The notes under the pieces are model-generated. The model was not told the origin of the DNA. It worked only from the letters and a program-made list of their open reading frames with translations, and did no database searches. A DNA stretch of 64,000 bases from Osmia lignaria lignaria (taxonomy: Eukaryota; Arthropoda; Insecta; Hymenoptera; Megachilidae), in NCBI RefSeq assembly GCF_051020975.1, contig NW_027478169.1, forward strand, positions 4,216,001 through 4,280,000, written 5' to 3'. This document shows, piece after piece, positions 36,101 through 50,299 of the stretch. A program made the position numbers and the translations under genes. Numbering within the stretch: position 1 is the stretch's first letter; each line of letters begins with the position of its first letter.

Positions 36101-39100
36101 AGATAAATCTGCAAATATCTCGGAAACGAAGCGAGCTATGGCAAAATGTTAAGAGACCTCTTTTGTAGAGAATTAAGCTTCCTACTTTTTATGTTCTATG
36201 ATATTTTTTGATCAGATGCGTAGTTCTCGAGATATATCAAGATATTTAAAAGTTCCGAAGCCGCACCAACATAATACAGATACAGAAACACCGTGGCCCC
36301 TTTCTTTGAGATAACTCTGCACTATTGCGCGCTGTAAATGCCACTTCCAGCTTAGCTGTGCAGAAGAAGAACAACAAGAAGAAGAAGTATCTCGAAATAT
36401 GTCCGTCAGGCCCCTTCCCTTGAGATAAAACTGCAAATATCTCGGAAACGAAGCGAGCTATGGCGAAATGTTAAGAGACCTTTTTTGTAGAGAATTAAGT
36501 TTCCTACTTTTTATGTTCTATGATATTTTTTGATCAGATGCGTAGTTCTCGAGATATATCAAGATATTTAAAAGTTCCGAAGCCGCACCAACATAATAGA
36601 GATACAGAAACACCGTGGCCCCTTTCTTTGACATAACTCTGCACTATTGCGAGCTGCAAATGCCACTTCCAGCTTAGCTGTGCAGAGAAAGAACAACAAG
36701 AAGAAGAAATATCTCGAAATATGTCCGTCAGGCCAGTTCCTTTGAGCTGAATCTGCAAATATCTCGGAAACGAAGCGAGCTATGGCAAAATGTTAACAGA
36801 CGTTTTTTATAGAGAATTATGTTTCCTACAATTTATGTTCTATGATATTTTTTGATCAGAAGCGTAGTTTTCGAGATATATCGAGATATTTAAAAGTTCC
36901 GAAGCCGCACCAACATAATAGGGATACAGAAACACCGTGGCCCCTTTCTTTGAGATAACTCTGCACTAGTGCGAGCCGCAAATGCCACTTCCAGCTTAGC
37001 TGTGCAGAAGAAGAACAACAAGAAGAAGAAATATCTCGAAATATGTCCGTCAGGCCCCTTCCCTTCAGATATATCTGCAAATATCTCGGAAACGAAGCGA
37101 GCTATGGCAAAATGTTAAGAGACCTTTTTTGTAGAGAATTAAGTTTCCTACTTTTTATGTTGTATGATATTTTTTGATCAGATGCGTAGTTCTCGAGATA
37201 TATCAAGATATTTAAAAGTTCCGAAGCCGCACCAACATAATAGAGATACAGAAACACCGTGGCCCCTTTCTTTGAGATAACTCTGCACTATTGCGAGCTG
37301 CAAATGCCACTTCCAGCTTAGCTGTGCAGAGGAAGAACAACAAGAAGAAGAAATATCTCGAAATATGTCCGTCAGGCCCCTTCCCTTGAGATAAATCTGC
37401 AAATATCTCGGAAACGAAGCGAGCTATGGCGAAATGTTAAGAGACCTTTTTTGTAGAGAATTAAGTTTCCTACTTTTTATGTTCTATGATATTTTTTGAT
37501 CAGATGCGTAGTTCTCGAGATATATCAGGATATTTAAAAGTTCCGAAGCCGAACCAACATAATAGAGATACAGAAACACCGTGGCCCCTTTCTTTGAGAT
37601 AACTCTGCACTATTGCGAGCTGCAAATGCCACTTCCAGCTTAGCTGTGCAGAGGAAGAACAACAAGAAGAAGAAATATCTCGAAATATGTCCGTCAGGCC
37701 AGTTCCTTTGAGCTGAATCTGCAAATATCTCGGAAACGAAGCGAGTTATGGCAAAATGTTAAGAGACGTTTTTTATAGGGAATTATGCTTCCTACAATTT
37801 ATGTTCTATGATATTTTTTGATCAGAAGCGTAGTTTTCGAGATATATCGAGATATTTAAAAGTTCCGAAGCCGCACCAACATAATAGGGATACAGAAACA
37901 CCGTGGCCCCTTTCTTTGAGATAACTCTGCACTAGTGCGAGCCGCAAATGCCACTTCCAGCTTAGCTGTGCAGAAGAAGAACAAGAAGAAGAAGAAATAT
38001 CTCGAAATATGTCCGTCAGGCCAGTTCCTTTGAGCTGAATCTGCAAATATCTCGGAAACGAAGCGAGCTATGGCAAAATGTTAAGATACGTTTTTTATAG
38101 AGAATTATGTTTCCTACAATTTATGTTCTATGATATTTTTTGATCAGAAGCGTAGTTTTCGAGATATATCGAGATATTTAAAAGTTCCGAAGCCGCACCA
38201 ACATAATAGGGATACAGAAACACCGTGGCCCCTTTCTTTGAGATAACTCTGCACTAGTGCGAGCCGCAAATGCCACTTCCAGCTTAGCTGTGCAGAAGAA
38301 GAACAACAAGAAGAAGAAATATCTCGAAATATGTCCGTCAGGCCCCTTCCCTTGAGATAAATCTGCAAATATCTCGGAAATGAAGCGAGCTATGGCGAAA
38401 TGTTAAGAGACCTTTTTTGTAGAGAATTAAGTTTCCTACTTTTTATGTTCTATGATATTTTTTGATCAGATGCGTAGTTCTCGAGATATATCAAGATATT
38501 TAAAAGTTCCGAAGCCGCACCAACATAATAGAGATACAGAAACACCGTGGCCCCTTTCTTTGAGATAACTCTGCACGATTGCGAGCTGTAAATGCCACTT
38601 CCAGCTTAGCTGTGCAGAAGAAGGACAACAAGAAGAAGAAATATCTCGAAATATGTCCGTCAGGCCCCTTCCCTTGAGATAAATCTGCAAATATCTCGGA
38701 AACGAAGCGAGCTATGGCAAAATGTTAAGAGACCTTTTTTGTAGAGAATTAAGTTTCCTACTTTTTATGTTGTATGATATTTTTTGATCAGATGCGTAGT
38801 TCTCGAGATATATCAAGATATTTAAAAGTTCCGAAGCCGCACCAACATAATAGAGATACAGAAACACCGTGGCCCCTTTCTTTGAGATAACTCTGCACTA
38901 TTGCGAGCTGCAAATGCCACTTCCAGCTTAGCTGTGCAGAAGAAGAACAACAAGAAGAAGAAATATCTCGAAATATGTCCGTCAGGCCCCTTCCCTTGAG
39001 ATAAATCTGCAAATATCTCGGAAACGAAGCGAGCTATGGCAAAATGTTAAGAGACCTTTTTTGTAGAGAATTAAGTTTCCTACTTTTTATGTTGTATGAT
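36101..39100 (+). repeat. a-l HOR block with type f missing
   Basis: The order is c (36212), d (36534), e (36856), g (37178), h (37500), i (37822), j (38144), k (38466), g-like (38788). Type f is skipped. The h monomer carries private changes: ATATCAGGATATTT near 37522, CCGAACCAAC near 37549 and GCGAGTTATGG near 37741. The same block with the same private changes lies 21,892 bp downstream, at about 58.0-60.9 kb. Confidence 0.85.
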
Positions 39101-42100
39101 ATTTTTTGATCAGATGCGTAGTTCTCGAGATATATCAAGATATTTAAAAGTTCCGAAGCCGCACCAACATAATAGAGATACAGAAACACCGTGGCCCCTT
39201 TCTTTGAGATAACTCTGCACTATTGCGAGCTGCAAATGCCACTTCCAGCTTAGCTGTGCAGAAGAAGAACAACAAGAAGAAGAAATATCTCGAAATATGT
39301 CCGTTAGGCCCCTTCCCTTGAGATAAATCTGCAAATATCTCGGAAACGAAGCGAGCTATGGCAAAATGTTAAGAGACCTCTTTTGTAGAGAATTAAGCTT
39401 CCTACTTTTTATGTTCTATGATATTTTTTGATCAGATGCGTAGTTCTCGAGATATATCAAGATATTTAAAAGTTCCGAAGCCGCACCAACATAATACAGA
39501 TACAGAAACACCGTGGCCCCTTTCTTTGAGATAACTCTGCACTATTGCGCGCTGTAAATGCCACTTCCAGCTTAGCTGTGCAGAAGAAGAACAACAAGAA
39601 GAAGAAGTATCTCGAAATATGTCCGTCAGGCCCCTTCCCTTGAGATAAATCTGCAAATATCTCGGAAACGAAGCGAGCTATGGCGAAATGTTAAGAGACC
39701 TTTTTTGTAGAGAATTAAGTTTCCTACTTTTTATGTTCTATGATATTTTTTGATCAGATGCGTAGTTCTCGAGATATATCAAGATATTTAAAAGTTCCGA
39801 AGCCGCACCAACATAATAGAGATACAGAAACACCGTGGCCCCTTTCTTTGACATAACTCTGCACTATTGCGAGCTGCAAATGCCACTTCCAGCTTAGCTG
39901 TGCAGAGAAAGAACAACAAGAAGAAGAAATATCTCGAAATATGTCCGTCAGGCCAGTTCCTTTGAGCTGAATCTGCAAATATCTCGGAAACGAAGCGAGC
40001 TATGGCAAAATGTTAACAGACGTTTTTTATAGAGAATTATGTTTCCTACAATTTATGTTCTATGATATTTTTTGATCAGAAGCGTAGTTTTCGAGATATA
40101 TCGAGATATTTAAAAGTTCCGAAGCCGCACCAACATAATAGGGATACAGAAACACCGTGGCCCCTTTCTTTGAGATAACTCTGCACTAGTGCGAGCCGCA
40201 AATGCCACTTCCAGCTTAGCTGTGCAGAAGAAGAACAACAAGAAGAAGAAATATCTCGAAATATGTCCGTCAGGCCCCTTCCCTTGAGATATATCTGCAA
40301 ATATCTCGGAAACGAAGCGAGCTATGGCAAAATGTTAAGAGACCTTTTTTGTAGAGAATTATGCTTCCTACAATTTATGTTCTATGATATTTTTTGATCA
40401 GAAGCGTAGTTTTCGAGATACATCGAGATATTTAAAAGTTCCGAAGCCGCACCAACATAATAGAGATACAGAAACACCGTGCCCCCTTTCTTTGAGATAA
40501 CTCTGCACTACTGCGAGCCGCAAATGCCAGTTCCAGCTTAGCTGTGCAGAAGAAGAACAACAAGAAGAAGAAATATCTCGAAATATGTCCGTCAGGCCCC
40601 TTCCCTTGAGATAAATCTGCAAATATCTCGGAAACGAAGCGAGCTATGGCAAAATGTTAAGAGACCTTTTTTGTAGAGAATTAAGTTTCCTACTTTTTAT
40701 GTTGTATGATATTTTTTGATCAGATGCGTAGTTCTCGAGATATATCAAGATATTTAAAAGTTCCGAAGCCGCACCAACATAATAGAGATACAGAAACACC
40801 GTGGCCCCTTTCTTTGAGATAACTCTGCACTATTGCGAGCTGCAAATGCCACTTCCAGCTTAGCTGTGCAGAGGAAGAACAACAAGAAGAAGAAATATCT
40901 CGAAATATGTCCGTCAGGCCCCTTCCCTTGAGATAAATCTGCAAATATCTCGGAAACGAAGCGAGCTATGGCGAAATGTTAAGAGACCTTTTTTGTAGAG
41001 AATTAAGTTTCCTACTTTTTATGTTCTATGATATTTTTTGATCAGATACGTAGTTCTCGAGATATATCAAGATATTTAAAAGTTCCGAAGCCGCACCAAC
41101 ATAATAGAGATACAGAAACACCGTGGCCCCTTTCTTTGAGATAACTCTGCACTATTGCGAGCTGCAAATGCCACTTCCAGCTTAGCTGTGCAGAGGAAGA
41201 ACAACAAGAAGAAGAAATATCTCGAAATATGTCCGTCAGGCCAGTTCCTTTGAGCTGAATCTGCAAATATCTCGGAAACGAAGCGAGCTATGGCAAAATG
41301 TTAAGAGACGTTTTTTATAGGGAATTATGCTTCCTACAATTTATGTTCTATGATATTTTTTGATCAGAAGCGTAGTTTTCGAGATATATCGAGATATTTA
41401 AAAGTTCCGAAGCCGCACCAACATAATAGGGATACAGAAACACCGTGGCCCCTTTCTTTGAGATAACTCTGCACTAGTGCGAGCCGCAAATGCCACTTCC
41501 AGCTTAGCTGTGCAGAAGAAGAACAAGAAGAAGAAGAAATATCTCGAAATATGTCCGTCAGGCCAGTTCCTTTGAGCTGAATCTGCAAATATCTCGGAAA
41601 CGAAGCGAGCTATGGCAAAATGTTAAGATACGTTTTTTATAGAGAATTATGTTTCCTACAATTTATGTTCTATGATATTTTTTGATCAGAAGCGTAGTTT
41701 TCGAGATATATCGAGATATTTAAAAGTTCCGAAGCCGCACCAACATAATAGGGATACAGAAACACCGTGGCCCCTTTCTTTGAGATAACTCTGCACTAGT
41801 GCGAGCCGCAAATGCCACTTCCAGCTTAGCTGTGCAGAAGAAGAACAACAAGAAGAAGAAATATCTCGAAATATGTCCGTCAGGCCCCTTCCCTTGAGAT
41901 AAATCTGCAAATATCTCGGAAACGAAGCGAGCTATGGCGAAATGTTAAGAGACCTTTTTTGTAGAGAATTAAGTTTCCTACAATTTATGTTCTATGATAT
42001 TTTTTGATCAGAAGCGTAGTTTTCGAGATATATCGAGATATTTAAAAGTTCCGATGTCGCACCAACATAATAGGGATACAGAAACACCGTGGCCCCTTTC

Positions 42101-42330
42101 TTTGAGATAACTCTGCACTAGTGCGAGCCGCAAATGCCACTTCCAGCTTAGCTGTGCAGAAGAAGAACAACAAGAAGAAGAAATATCTCGAAATATGTCC
42201 GTCAGGCCCCTTCCCTTGAGATAAATCTGCAAATATCTCGGAAGCGAAGCGAGCTATGGCAAAATGTTAAGAGACCTTTTTTGTAGAGAATTAAGTTTCC
42301 TACTTTTTATGTTCTATGATATTTTTTGAT
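39101..42330 (+). repeat. a-l HOR block ending the central HOR domain
   Basis: The order is a g-like head with type b tail (39110; CCGTTAGGCC near 39300), c (39432), d (39754), e (40076), f (40398), g (40720), an l-head h-like monomer (41042, CAGATACGTAG), i (41364), j (41686), then a j-like monomer with CCGATGTCGCACC near 42052. That last marker reappears only at about 63942, at the right edge of the window. Confidence 0.78.
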
Positions 42331-45300
42331 CAGATGCGTAGTTCTCGAGATACATCAAGATATTCAAAAGTTCCGAAGCCGCACCAACATAATAGAGATA
42401 CAGAAACACCGTGGCCCCTTTCTTTGAGATAACTCTGCACTATTGCGAGCTGTAAATGCCACTTCCAGCTTAGCTGTGCAGAGGAAGAACAACAAGAAGA
42501 AGAAATATCTCGAAATATGTCCGTCAGGCCAGTTCCTTTGAGCTGAATCTGCAAATATCTCGGAAACGAAGCGAGCTATGGCAAAATGTTAAGAGACGTT
42601 TTTTGTAGAGAATTATGTTTCCTACAATTTATGTTCTATGATATTTTTTGATCAGAAGCGTAGTTTTCGAGATATATCGAGATATTTAAAAGTTCCGAAG
42701 CCGCACGAACATAATAGAGATACAGAAACACCGTGGCCCCTTTCTTTGAGATAACTCTGCACTAGTGCGAGCCGCAAATGCCACTTCCAGCTTAGCTGTG
42801 CAGAAGAAGAACAACAAGAAGAAGAAATATCTCGAAATATGTCCGACAGGCCCCTTCCCTTGAGATAAATCTGCAAATATCTCGGAAACGAAGCGAGCTA
42901 TGGCGAAATGTTAAGAGACCTTTTGTGTAGAGAATTAAGTTTCCTACTTTTTATCTTCTATGATATTTTTTGATGAGATGCGTAGTTCTCGAGATATATC
43001 AAGATATTTAAAAGTTCCGAAGCCGCACCAACATAATAGAGATACAGAAACACCGTGGCCCCTTTCTTTGAGATAACTCTGCACTATTGCGAGCTGCAAA
43101 TGCCACTTCCAGCTTAGCTGTGCAGAGGAAGAACAACAAGAAGAAGAAGTATCTCGAAATATGTCCGTCAGGCCCCTTCCCTTGAGATAAATCTGCAAAT
43201 ATCTCGGAAACGAAGCGAGCTATGGCAAAATGTTAAGAGACCTTTTTTGTAGAGAATTAAGTTTCCTACTTTTTATGTTCTATGATATTTTTTGATGAGA
43301 TGCGTAGTTCTCGAGATATATCAAGATATTTAAAAGTTCCGAAGCCGCACCAACATAATAGAGATACAGAAACACCGTGGCCCCTTTCTTTGAGATAACT
43401 CTGCACTATTGCGAGCTGCAAATGCCACTTCCAGCTTAGCTGTGCAGAGGAAGAACAACAAGAAGAAGAAGTATCTCGAAATATGTCCGTCAGGCCCGTT
43501 CCTTTGAGCTGAATCTGCAAATATCTCGGAAACGAAGCGAGCTATGGCAAAATGTTAAGAGACGTTTTTTGTAGAGAATTATGTTTCCTACAATTTATGC
43601 TCTATGATATTTTTTGATCAGAAGCGTAGTTTTCGAGATATATCGAGATATTTAAAAGTTCCGAAGCCGCACCAACATAATAGAGATACAGAAACACCGT
43701 GGCCCCTTTCTTTGAGATAACTCTGCACTAGTGCGAGCCGCAAATGCCACTTCCAGCTTAGCTGTGCAGAAGAAGAACAACAAGAAGAAGAAATATCTCG
43801 AAATATGTCCGACAGGCCCCTTCCCTTGAGATAAATCTGCAAATATCTCGGAAACGAAGCGAGCTATGGCAAAATGTTAAGAGACCTTTTTTGTAGAGAA
43901 TTAAGTTTCCTACTTTTTATGTTCTATGATATTTTTTGATCAGATGCGTAGTTCTCGAGATATATCAAGATATTTAAAAGTTCCGAAGCCGCACCAACAT
44001 AATAGAGATACAGAAACACCGTGGCCCCTTTCTTTGAGATAACTCTGCACTAGTGCGAGCCGCAAATGCCACTTCCAGCTTAGCTGTGCAGAAGAAGAAC
44101 AACAAGAAGAAGAAATATCTCGAAATATGTCCGACAGGCCCCTTCCCTTGAGATAAATCTGCAAATATCTCGGAAACGAAGCGAGCTATGGCAAAATGTT
44201 AAGAGACGTTTTTTGTAGAGAATTATGTTTCCTACAATTTATGTTCTATGATATTTTTTGATCAGAAGCGTAGTTTTCGAGATATATCGAGATATTTAAA
44301 AGTTCCGAAGCCGCACCAACATAATAGGGATACAGAAACACCGTGGCCCCTTTCTTTGAGATAACTCTGCACTAGTGCGAGCCGCAAATGCCACTTCCAG
44401 CTTAGCTGTGCAGAAGAAGAACAACAAGAAGAAGAAATATCTCGAAATATATCCGACAGGCCCCTTCCCTTGAGATAAATCTGCAAATATCTCGGAAACG
44501 AAGCGAGCTATGGCGAAATGTTAAGAGACCTTTTTTGTAGAGAATTAAGTTTCCTACTTTTTATCTTCTATGATATTTTTTGATCAGATGCGTAGTTCTC
44601 GAGATATATCAAGATACTTAAAAGTTCCGAAGCCGCACCAACATAATAGAGATACAGAAACACCGTGGCCCCTTTCTTTGAGATAACTCTGCACGATTGC
44701 GCGCTGCAAATGCCACTTCCAGCTTAGCTGTGCAGAAGAAGAACAACAAGAAGAAGAAATATCTCGAAATATGTCCGTCAGGCCCCTTCCCTTGAGATAA
44801 ATCTGCAAATATCTCGGAAACGAAGCGAGCTATGGCAAAATGTTAAGAGACCTTTTTTGTAGAGAATTAAGTTTCCTACTTTTTATGTTCTATGATATTT
44901 TTCGATCAGAGGCGTAGTTCTCGAGATATATCAAGATATTTAAAAGCTCCGAAGCCGCACCAACATAATAGAGATACAGAAACACCGTGGCCCCTTTCTT
45001 TGAGATAACTCTGCACGATTGCGAGCTGGAAATGCCACTTCCAGTTTAGCTGTGCAGAAGAAGAACAACAAGAAGAAGAAATATCTCGAAATATGTCCAT
45101 CAGGACCCTTCCCTTGAGATAAATCTGCAAATATCTCGGAAACGAAGCGAGCTATGGCAAAATGTTAAGAGACCTTTTTTGTAGAGAATAATGTTTCCTA
45201 CAATTTACGTTCTATGATATTTTTTGATCAGAAGCGTAGTTTTCGAGATATATCGCGATATTTAAAAGTTCCGAAGCCGCACCAACATAATAGAGATACA

Positions 45301-45745
45301 GAAACACCGTGGCCCCTTTCTTTGAGATAACTCTGCACTATTGCGACCTGCAAATGCCACTTCCAGCTCAGCTGTGCAGAAGAAGAACAACAAGAAGAAG
45401 ATGTATCTCGAAATATGTCCGTCAGGCCCGTTCCTTTGAGCTGAATCTGCAAATATCTCGGAAACGAAGCGAGCTATGGCAAAATGTTAAGAGACCTTTT
45501 TTGTAGAGAATAATGTTTCCTACAATTTACGTTCTATGATATTTTTTGATCAGAAGCGTAGTTTTCGAGATATATCGAGATATTTAAAAGTTCCGAAGCC
45601 GCACCAACATAATAGAGATACAGAAACACCGTGGCCCCTTTCCTTGAGATAACTCTGCACGATTGCGAGCTGGAAATGCCACTTCCAGTTTAGCTGTGCA
45701 GAAGAAGAACAACAAGAAGAAGAAATATCTCGAAATATGTCCATC

Positions 45746-45760
45746 AGGACCCTTCCTTGA
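45746..45760. other. 1-bp deletion (CCCTTCCTTGAG for CCCTTCCCTTGAG)
   Basis: One C is missing in the second copy of the 44.9-46.2 kb dimer. The first copy, near 45106, has the full sequence, so the deletion postdates the dimer duplication. Confidence 0.85.
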
Positions 45761-46670
45761 GATAAATCTGCAAATATCTCGGAAACGAAGCGAGCTATGG
45801 CAAAATGTTAAGAGACCTTTTTTGTAGAGAATAATGTTTCCTACAATTTACGTTCTATGATATTTTTTGATCAGAAGCGTAGTTTTCGAGATATATCGAG
45901 ATATTTAAAAGTTCCGAAGCCGCACCAACATAATAGAGATACAGAAACACCGTGGCCCCTTTCTTTGAGATAACTCTGCACTATTGCGACCTGCAAATGC
46001 CACTTCCAGCTCAGCTGTGCAGAAGAAGAACAACAAGAAGAAGATGTATCTCGAAATATGTCCGTCAGGCCCGTTCCTTTGAGCTGAATCTGCAAATATC
46101 TCGGAAACGAAGCGAGCTATGGCAAAATGTTAAGAGACCTTTTTTGTAGAGAATAATGTTTCCTACAATTTACGTTCTATGATATTTTTTGATCAGAAGC
46201 GTAGTTTTCGAGATATATCGAGATATTTAAAAGTTCCGAAGCCGCACCAACATAATAGAGATACAGAAACACCGTGGCCCCTTTCTTTGAGATAACTCTG
46301 CACTATTGCGAGCTGCAAATGCCACTTCCAGCTTAGCTGTGCAGAAGAAGAACAACAAGAAGAAGAAATATCACGAAATATGTCCTTCAGGCCCCTTCCC
46401 TTGAGATATATCTGCAAATATCTCGGAAACGAAGCGAGCTATGGCAAAATGTTAAGAGACCTTTTTTGTAGAGAATCATGTTTCCTACAATTTATGTTCT
46501 ATGATATTCTTTGATCAGAAGCGTAGTTTTCGAGATATATCGAGATATTTAAAAGTTCCGAAGCCGCACCAACATAATAGAGATACAGAAAGACCGTGGC
46601 CCCTTTCTTTGAGATAACTCTGCACTAGTGCGAGCCGCAAATGCCACTTCCAGCTTTGCTGTGCAGAAGA

Positions 46671-46686
46671 AGAACAAGGATAAGAA
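46671..46686. other. 3-bp net deletion with local scrambling in the GAA tract
   Basis: GAACAAGGATAAGAAATATC replaces the usual GAA/CAA tract. Net loss is 3 bp with nearby substitutions. The neighbouring copy at about 47635-47650 is intact. Confidence 0.75.
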
Positions 46687-49600
46687 ATATCTCGAAATAT
46701 GTCCGACAGGCCCCTTCCCTTGAGATAAATCTGCAAATATCTCGGAAACGAAGCGAGCTATGGCAAAATGTTAAGAGGCCTTTTTTGTAGAGAATTAAGT
46801 TTCCTACTTTTTATCTTCTATGATATTTTTTGATCAGATGCGTAGTTCTCGAGATATATCAAGATATTTAAAAGTTCCGAAGCCGCACCAACATAATAGA
46901 GATACAGAAACACCGTGGCCCCTTTCTTTGAGATAAGTCTGCACTATTGCGCGCTGCAAATGCCACTTCCAGCTTAGCTGTGCAGAAGAAGAACAACAAG
47001 AAGAAGATGTATCTCGAAATATGTCCGTCAGGCCCGTTCCTTTGAGCTGAATCTGCAAATATCTCGGAAACGAAGCGAGCTATGGCAAAATGTTAAGAGA
47101 CGTTTTTTGTAGAGAATTATGTTTCCTACAATTTATCTTCTATGATATTTTTTGATCAGAAGCGTAGTTTTCGAGATATATCGAGATATTTAAAAGTTCC
47201 GAAGCCGCACCAACATAATAGAGATACAGAAACACCGTGGCCCCTTTCTTAGAGATAACTCTGCACTATTGCGAGCTGCAAATGCCACTTCCAGCTTAGC
47301 TGTGCAGAAGAAGAACAACAAGAAGAAGAAATATCACGAAATATGTCCGTCAGGCCCCTTCCCTTGAGATATATCTGCAAATATCTCGGAAACGAAGCGA
47401 GCTATGGCAAAATGTTAAGAGACCTTTTTTGTAGAGAATCATGTTTCCTACAATTTATGTTCTATGATATTTTTTGATCAGAAGCGTAGTTTTCGAGATA
47501 TATCGAGATATTTAAAAGTTCCGAAGCCGCACCAACATAATAGAGATACAGAAACACCGTGGCCCCTTTCTTTGAGATAGCTCTGCACTAGTGCGAGCCG
47601 CAAATGCCACTTCCAGCTTAGCTGTGCAGAAGAAGAACAACAAGAAGAAGAAATATCTCGAAATATGTCCGACAGGCCCCTTCCCTTGAGATAAATCTGC
47701 AAATATCTCGGAAACGAAGCGAGCTATGGCGAAATGTTAAGAGACCTTTTTTGTAGAGAATTAAGTTTCCTACTTTTTATCTTCTATGATATTTTTTGAT
47801 CAGATGCGTAGTTCTCGAGATATATCGAGATATTTAAAAGTTCCGAAGCCGCACCAACATAATAGAGATACAGAAACACCGTGGCCCCTTTCTTTCAGAT
47901 AAGTCTGCACTATTGCGACCTGCAAATGCCACTTCCAGCTCAGCTGTGCAGAAGAAGAACAACAAGAAGAAGAAATATCTCGAAATATGTCCGTCAGGCC
48001 CCTTCCCTTGAGATAAATCTGCAAATATCTCGGAAACGAAGCGAGCTATGGCAAAATGTTAAGAGACCTTTTTTGTAGAGAATTAAGTTTCCTACTTTTT
48101 ATGTTCTATGATATTTTTTGATCAGATGCGTAGTTCTCGAGATATATCAAGATATTTAAAAGTTCCGAAGCCGCACCAACATAATAGAGATACAGAAACA
48201 CCGTGGCCCCTTTCTTTGAGATAACTCTGCACTAGCGCGAGCCGCAAATGCCACTTACAGCTTAGCTGTGCAGAAGAAGAACAACGAGAAGAAGAAATAT
48301 CTCGAAATATGTCCGTCAGGCCCCTTCCCTTGAGATAAATCTGCAAATATCTCGGAAACGAAGCGAGCTATGGCAAAATGTTGAGAGATCTTTTTTGTAG
48401 AGAATTAAGTTTCCTACTTTTTATGTTCTATGATATTTTTTGATCAGATGCGTAGTTCTCGAGATATATCAAGATATTTAAAAGTTCCGAAGCCGCACCA
48501 ACATAATAGAGATACAGAAACACTGTGGCCCCTTTCTTTGAGATAACTCTGCACTAGCGCGAGCCGCAAATGCCACTTACAGCTTAGCTGTGCAGAAGAA
48601 GAACAACGAGAAGAAGAAGTATCTCGAAATATGTCCGTCAGGCCCCTTCCCTTGAGATAAATCTGCAAATATCTCGGAAACGAAGCGAGCTATGTCAAAA
48701 TGTTAAGAGATCTTTTTTGTAGAGAATTAAGTTTCCTACTTTTTATGTTCTATGATATTTTTTGATCAGAAGCGTAGTTTTCGAGATATATCGAGATACT
48801 TAAAAGTTCCGAAGCCGCACCAACATAATAGAGATACAGAAACACCGTGGCCCCTTTCTTTGAGATAACTGTGCACTAGTGCGAGCCGCAAATGCCACTT
48901 CCAGCTTAGCTGTGCAGAAGAAGAACAACAAGAAGAAGAAATATCTCGAAATATGTCCGTCAGGCCCCTTCCCTTGAGATAAATCTGCAAATATCTCGGA
49001 AACGAAGCGAGCTATGGCAAAATGTTAGGAGACCTTTTTTGTACAGAATTATGTTTCCTACTTTTTATGTTCTATGATATTTTTTGATCAGAAGCGTAGT
49101 TTTCGAGATATATCGAGATACTTAAAAGTTCCGAAGCCGCACCAACATAATAGAGATACAGAAACACCGTGGCCCCTTTCTTTGAGATAACTGTGCACTA
49201 GTGCGAGCCGCAAATGCCACTTCCAGCTTAGCTGTGCAGAAGAAGAACAACAAGAAGAAGAAATATCTCGAAATATGTCCGTCAGGCCCCTTCCCTTGAG
49301 ATAAATCTGCAAATATCTCGGAAACGAAGCGAGCTATGGCAAAATGTTAGGAGACCTTTTTTGTAGAGAATTAAGTTTCCTACATTTTATGTTCTATGAT
49401 ATTTTTTGATCAGACGCGTAGTTCTCGAGATATATCAAGATATTTAAAAGTTCCGAAGCCGCACCAACATAATAGAGATACAGAAACACCGTGGCCCCTT
49501 TCTTTGAGATAACTCTGCACTAGTGCGAGCCGCAAATGCCACTTACAGCTTAGCTGTGCAGAAGAAGAACAACAAGAAGAAGAAATATCTCGAAATATGT

Positions 49601-50299
49601 CCGTTAGGCCCCTTCCCTTGAGATAAATCTGCAAATATCTCGGAAACGAAGCGAGCTATGGCAAAATGTTAAGAGACCTTTTTTGTAGAGAATTAAGTTT
49701 CCTACTTTTTATGTTCTATGATATTTTTTGATCAGATGCGTAGTTCTCGAGATATATTAAGATATTTAAAAGTTCCGCAGCCGCACCAACATAATAGAGA
49801 TACAGAAACACCGTGGCCCCTTTCTTTGAGATAACTCTGCACTAGTGCGAGCCGCAAATGCCACTTCCAGCTTAGCTGTGCAGAAGAAGAACAACAAGAA
49901 GAAGAAATATCTCGAAATATGTCCGTCAGGCCCCTTCCCTTGAGATAAATCTGCAAATATCTCGGAAACGAAGCGAGCTATGGCAAAATGTTAAGCGACC
50001 TTTTTTGTAGAGAATTAAGTTTCCTACTTTTTATGTTCTATGATATTTTTTGATCAGATGCGTAGTTCTCGAGATATATCAAGGTATTTAAAAGTTCCGA
50101 AGCCGCACCAACATAATAGAGATACAGAAACACCGTGGCCCCTTTCTTTGAGATAACTCTGCACTAGCGCGAGCCGCAAATGCCACTTACAGCTTAGCTG
50201 TGCAGAAGAAGAACAACGAGAAGAAGAAATATCTCGAAATATGTCCGTCAGGCCCCTTCCCTTGAGATAAATCTGCAAATATCTCGGAAACGAAGCGAG

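Noticed and set aside
45309..45506. Plus-strand 65-residue open frames, also near 45952, 47881, 53999 and 55287
   Set aside because: They start with GTG and appear only where single substitutions, such as CAGCTTAGC to CAGCTCAGC, remove a stop. They are chance frames across the monomer junction.
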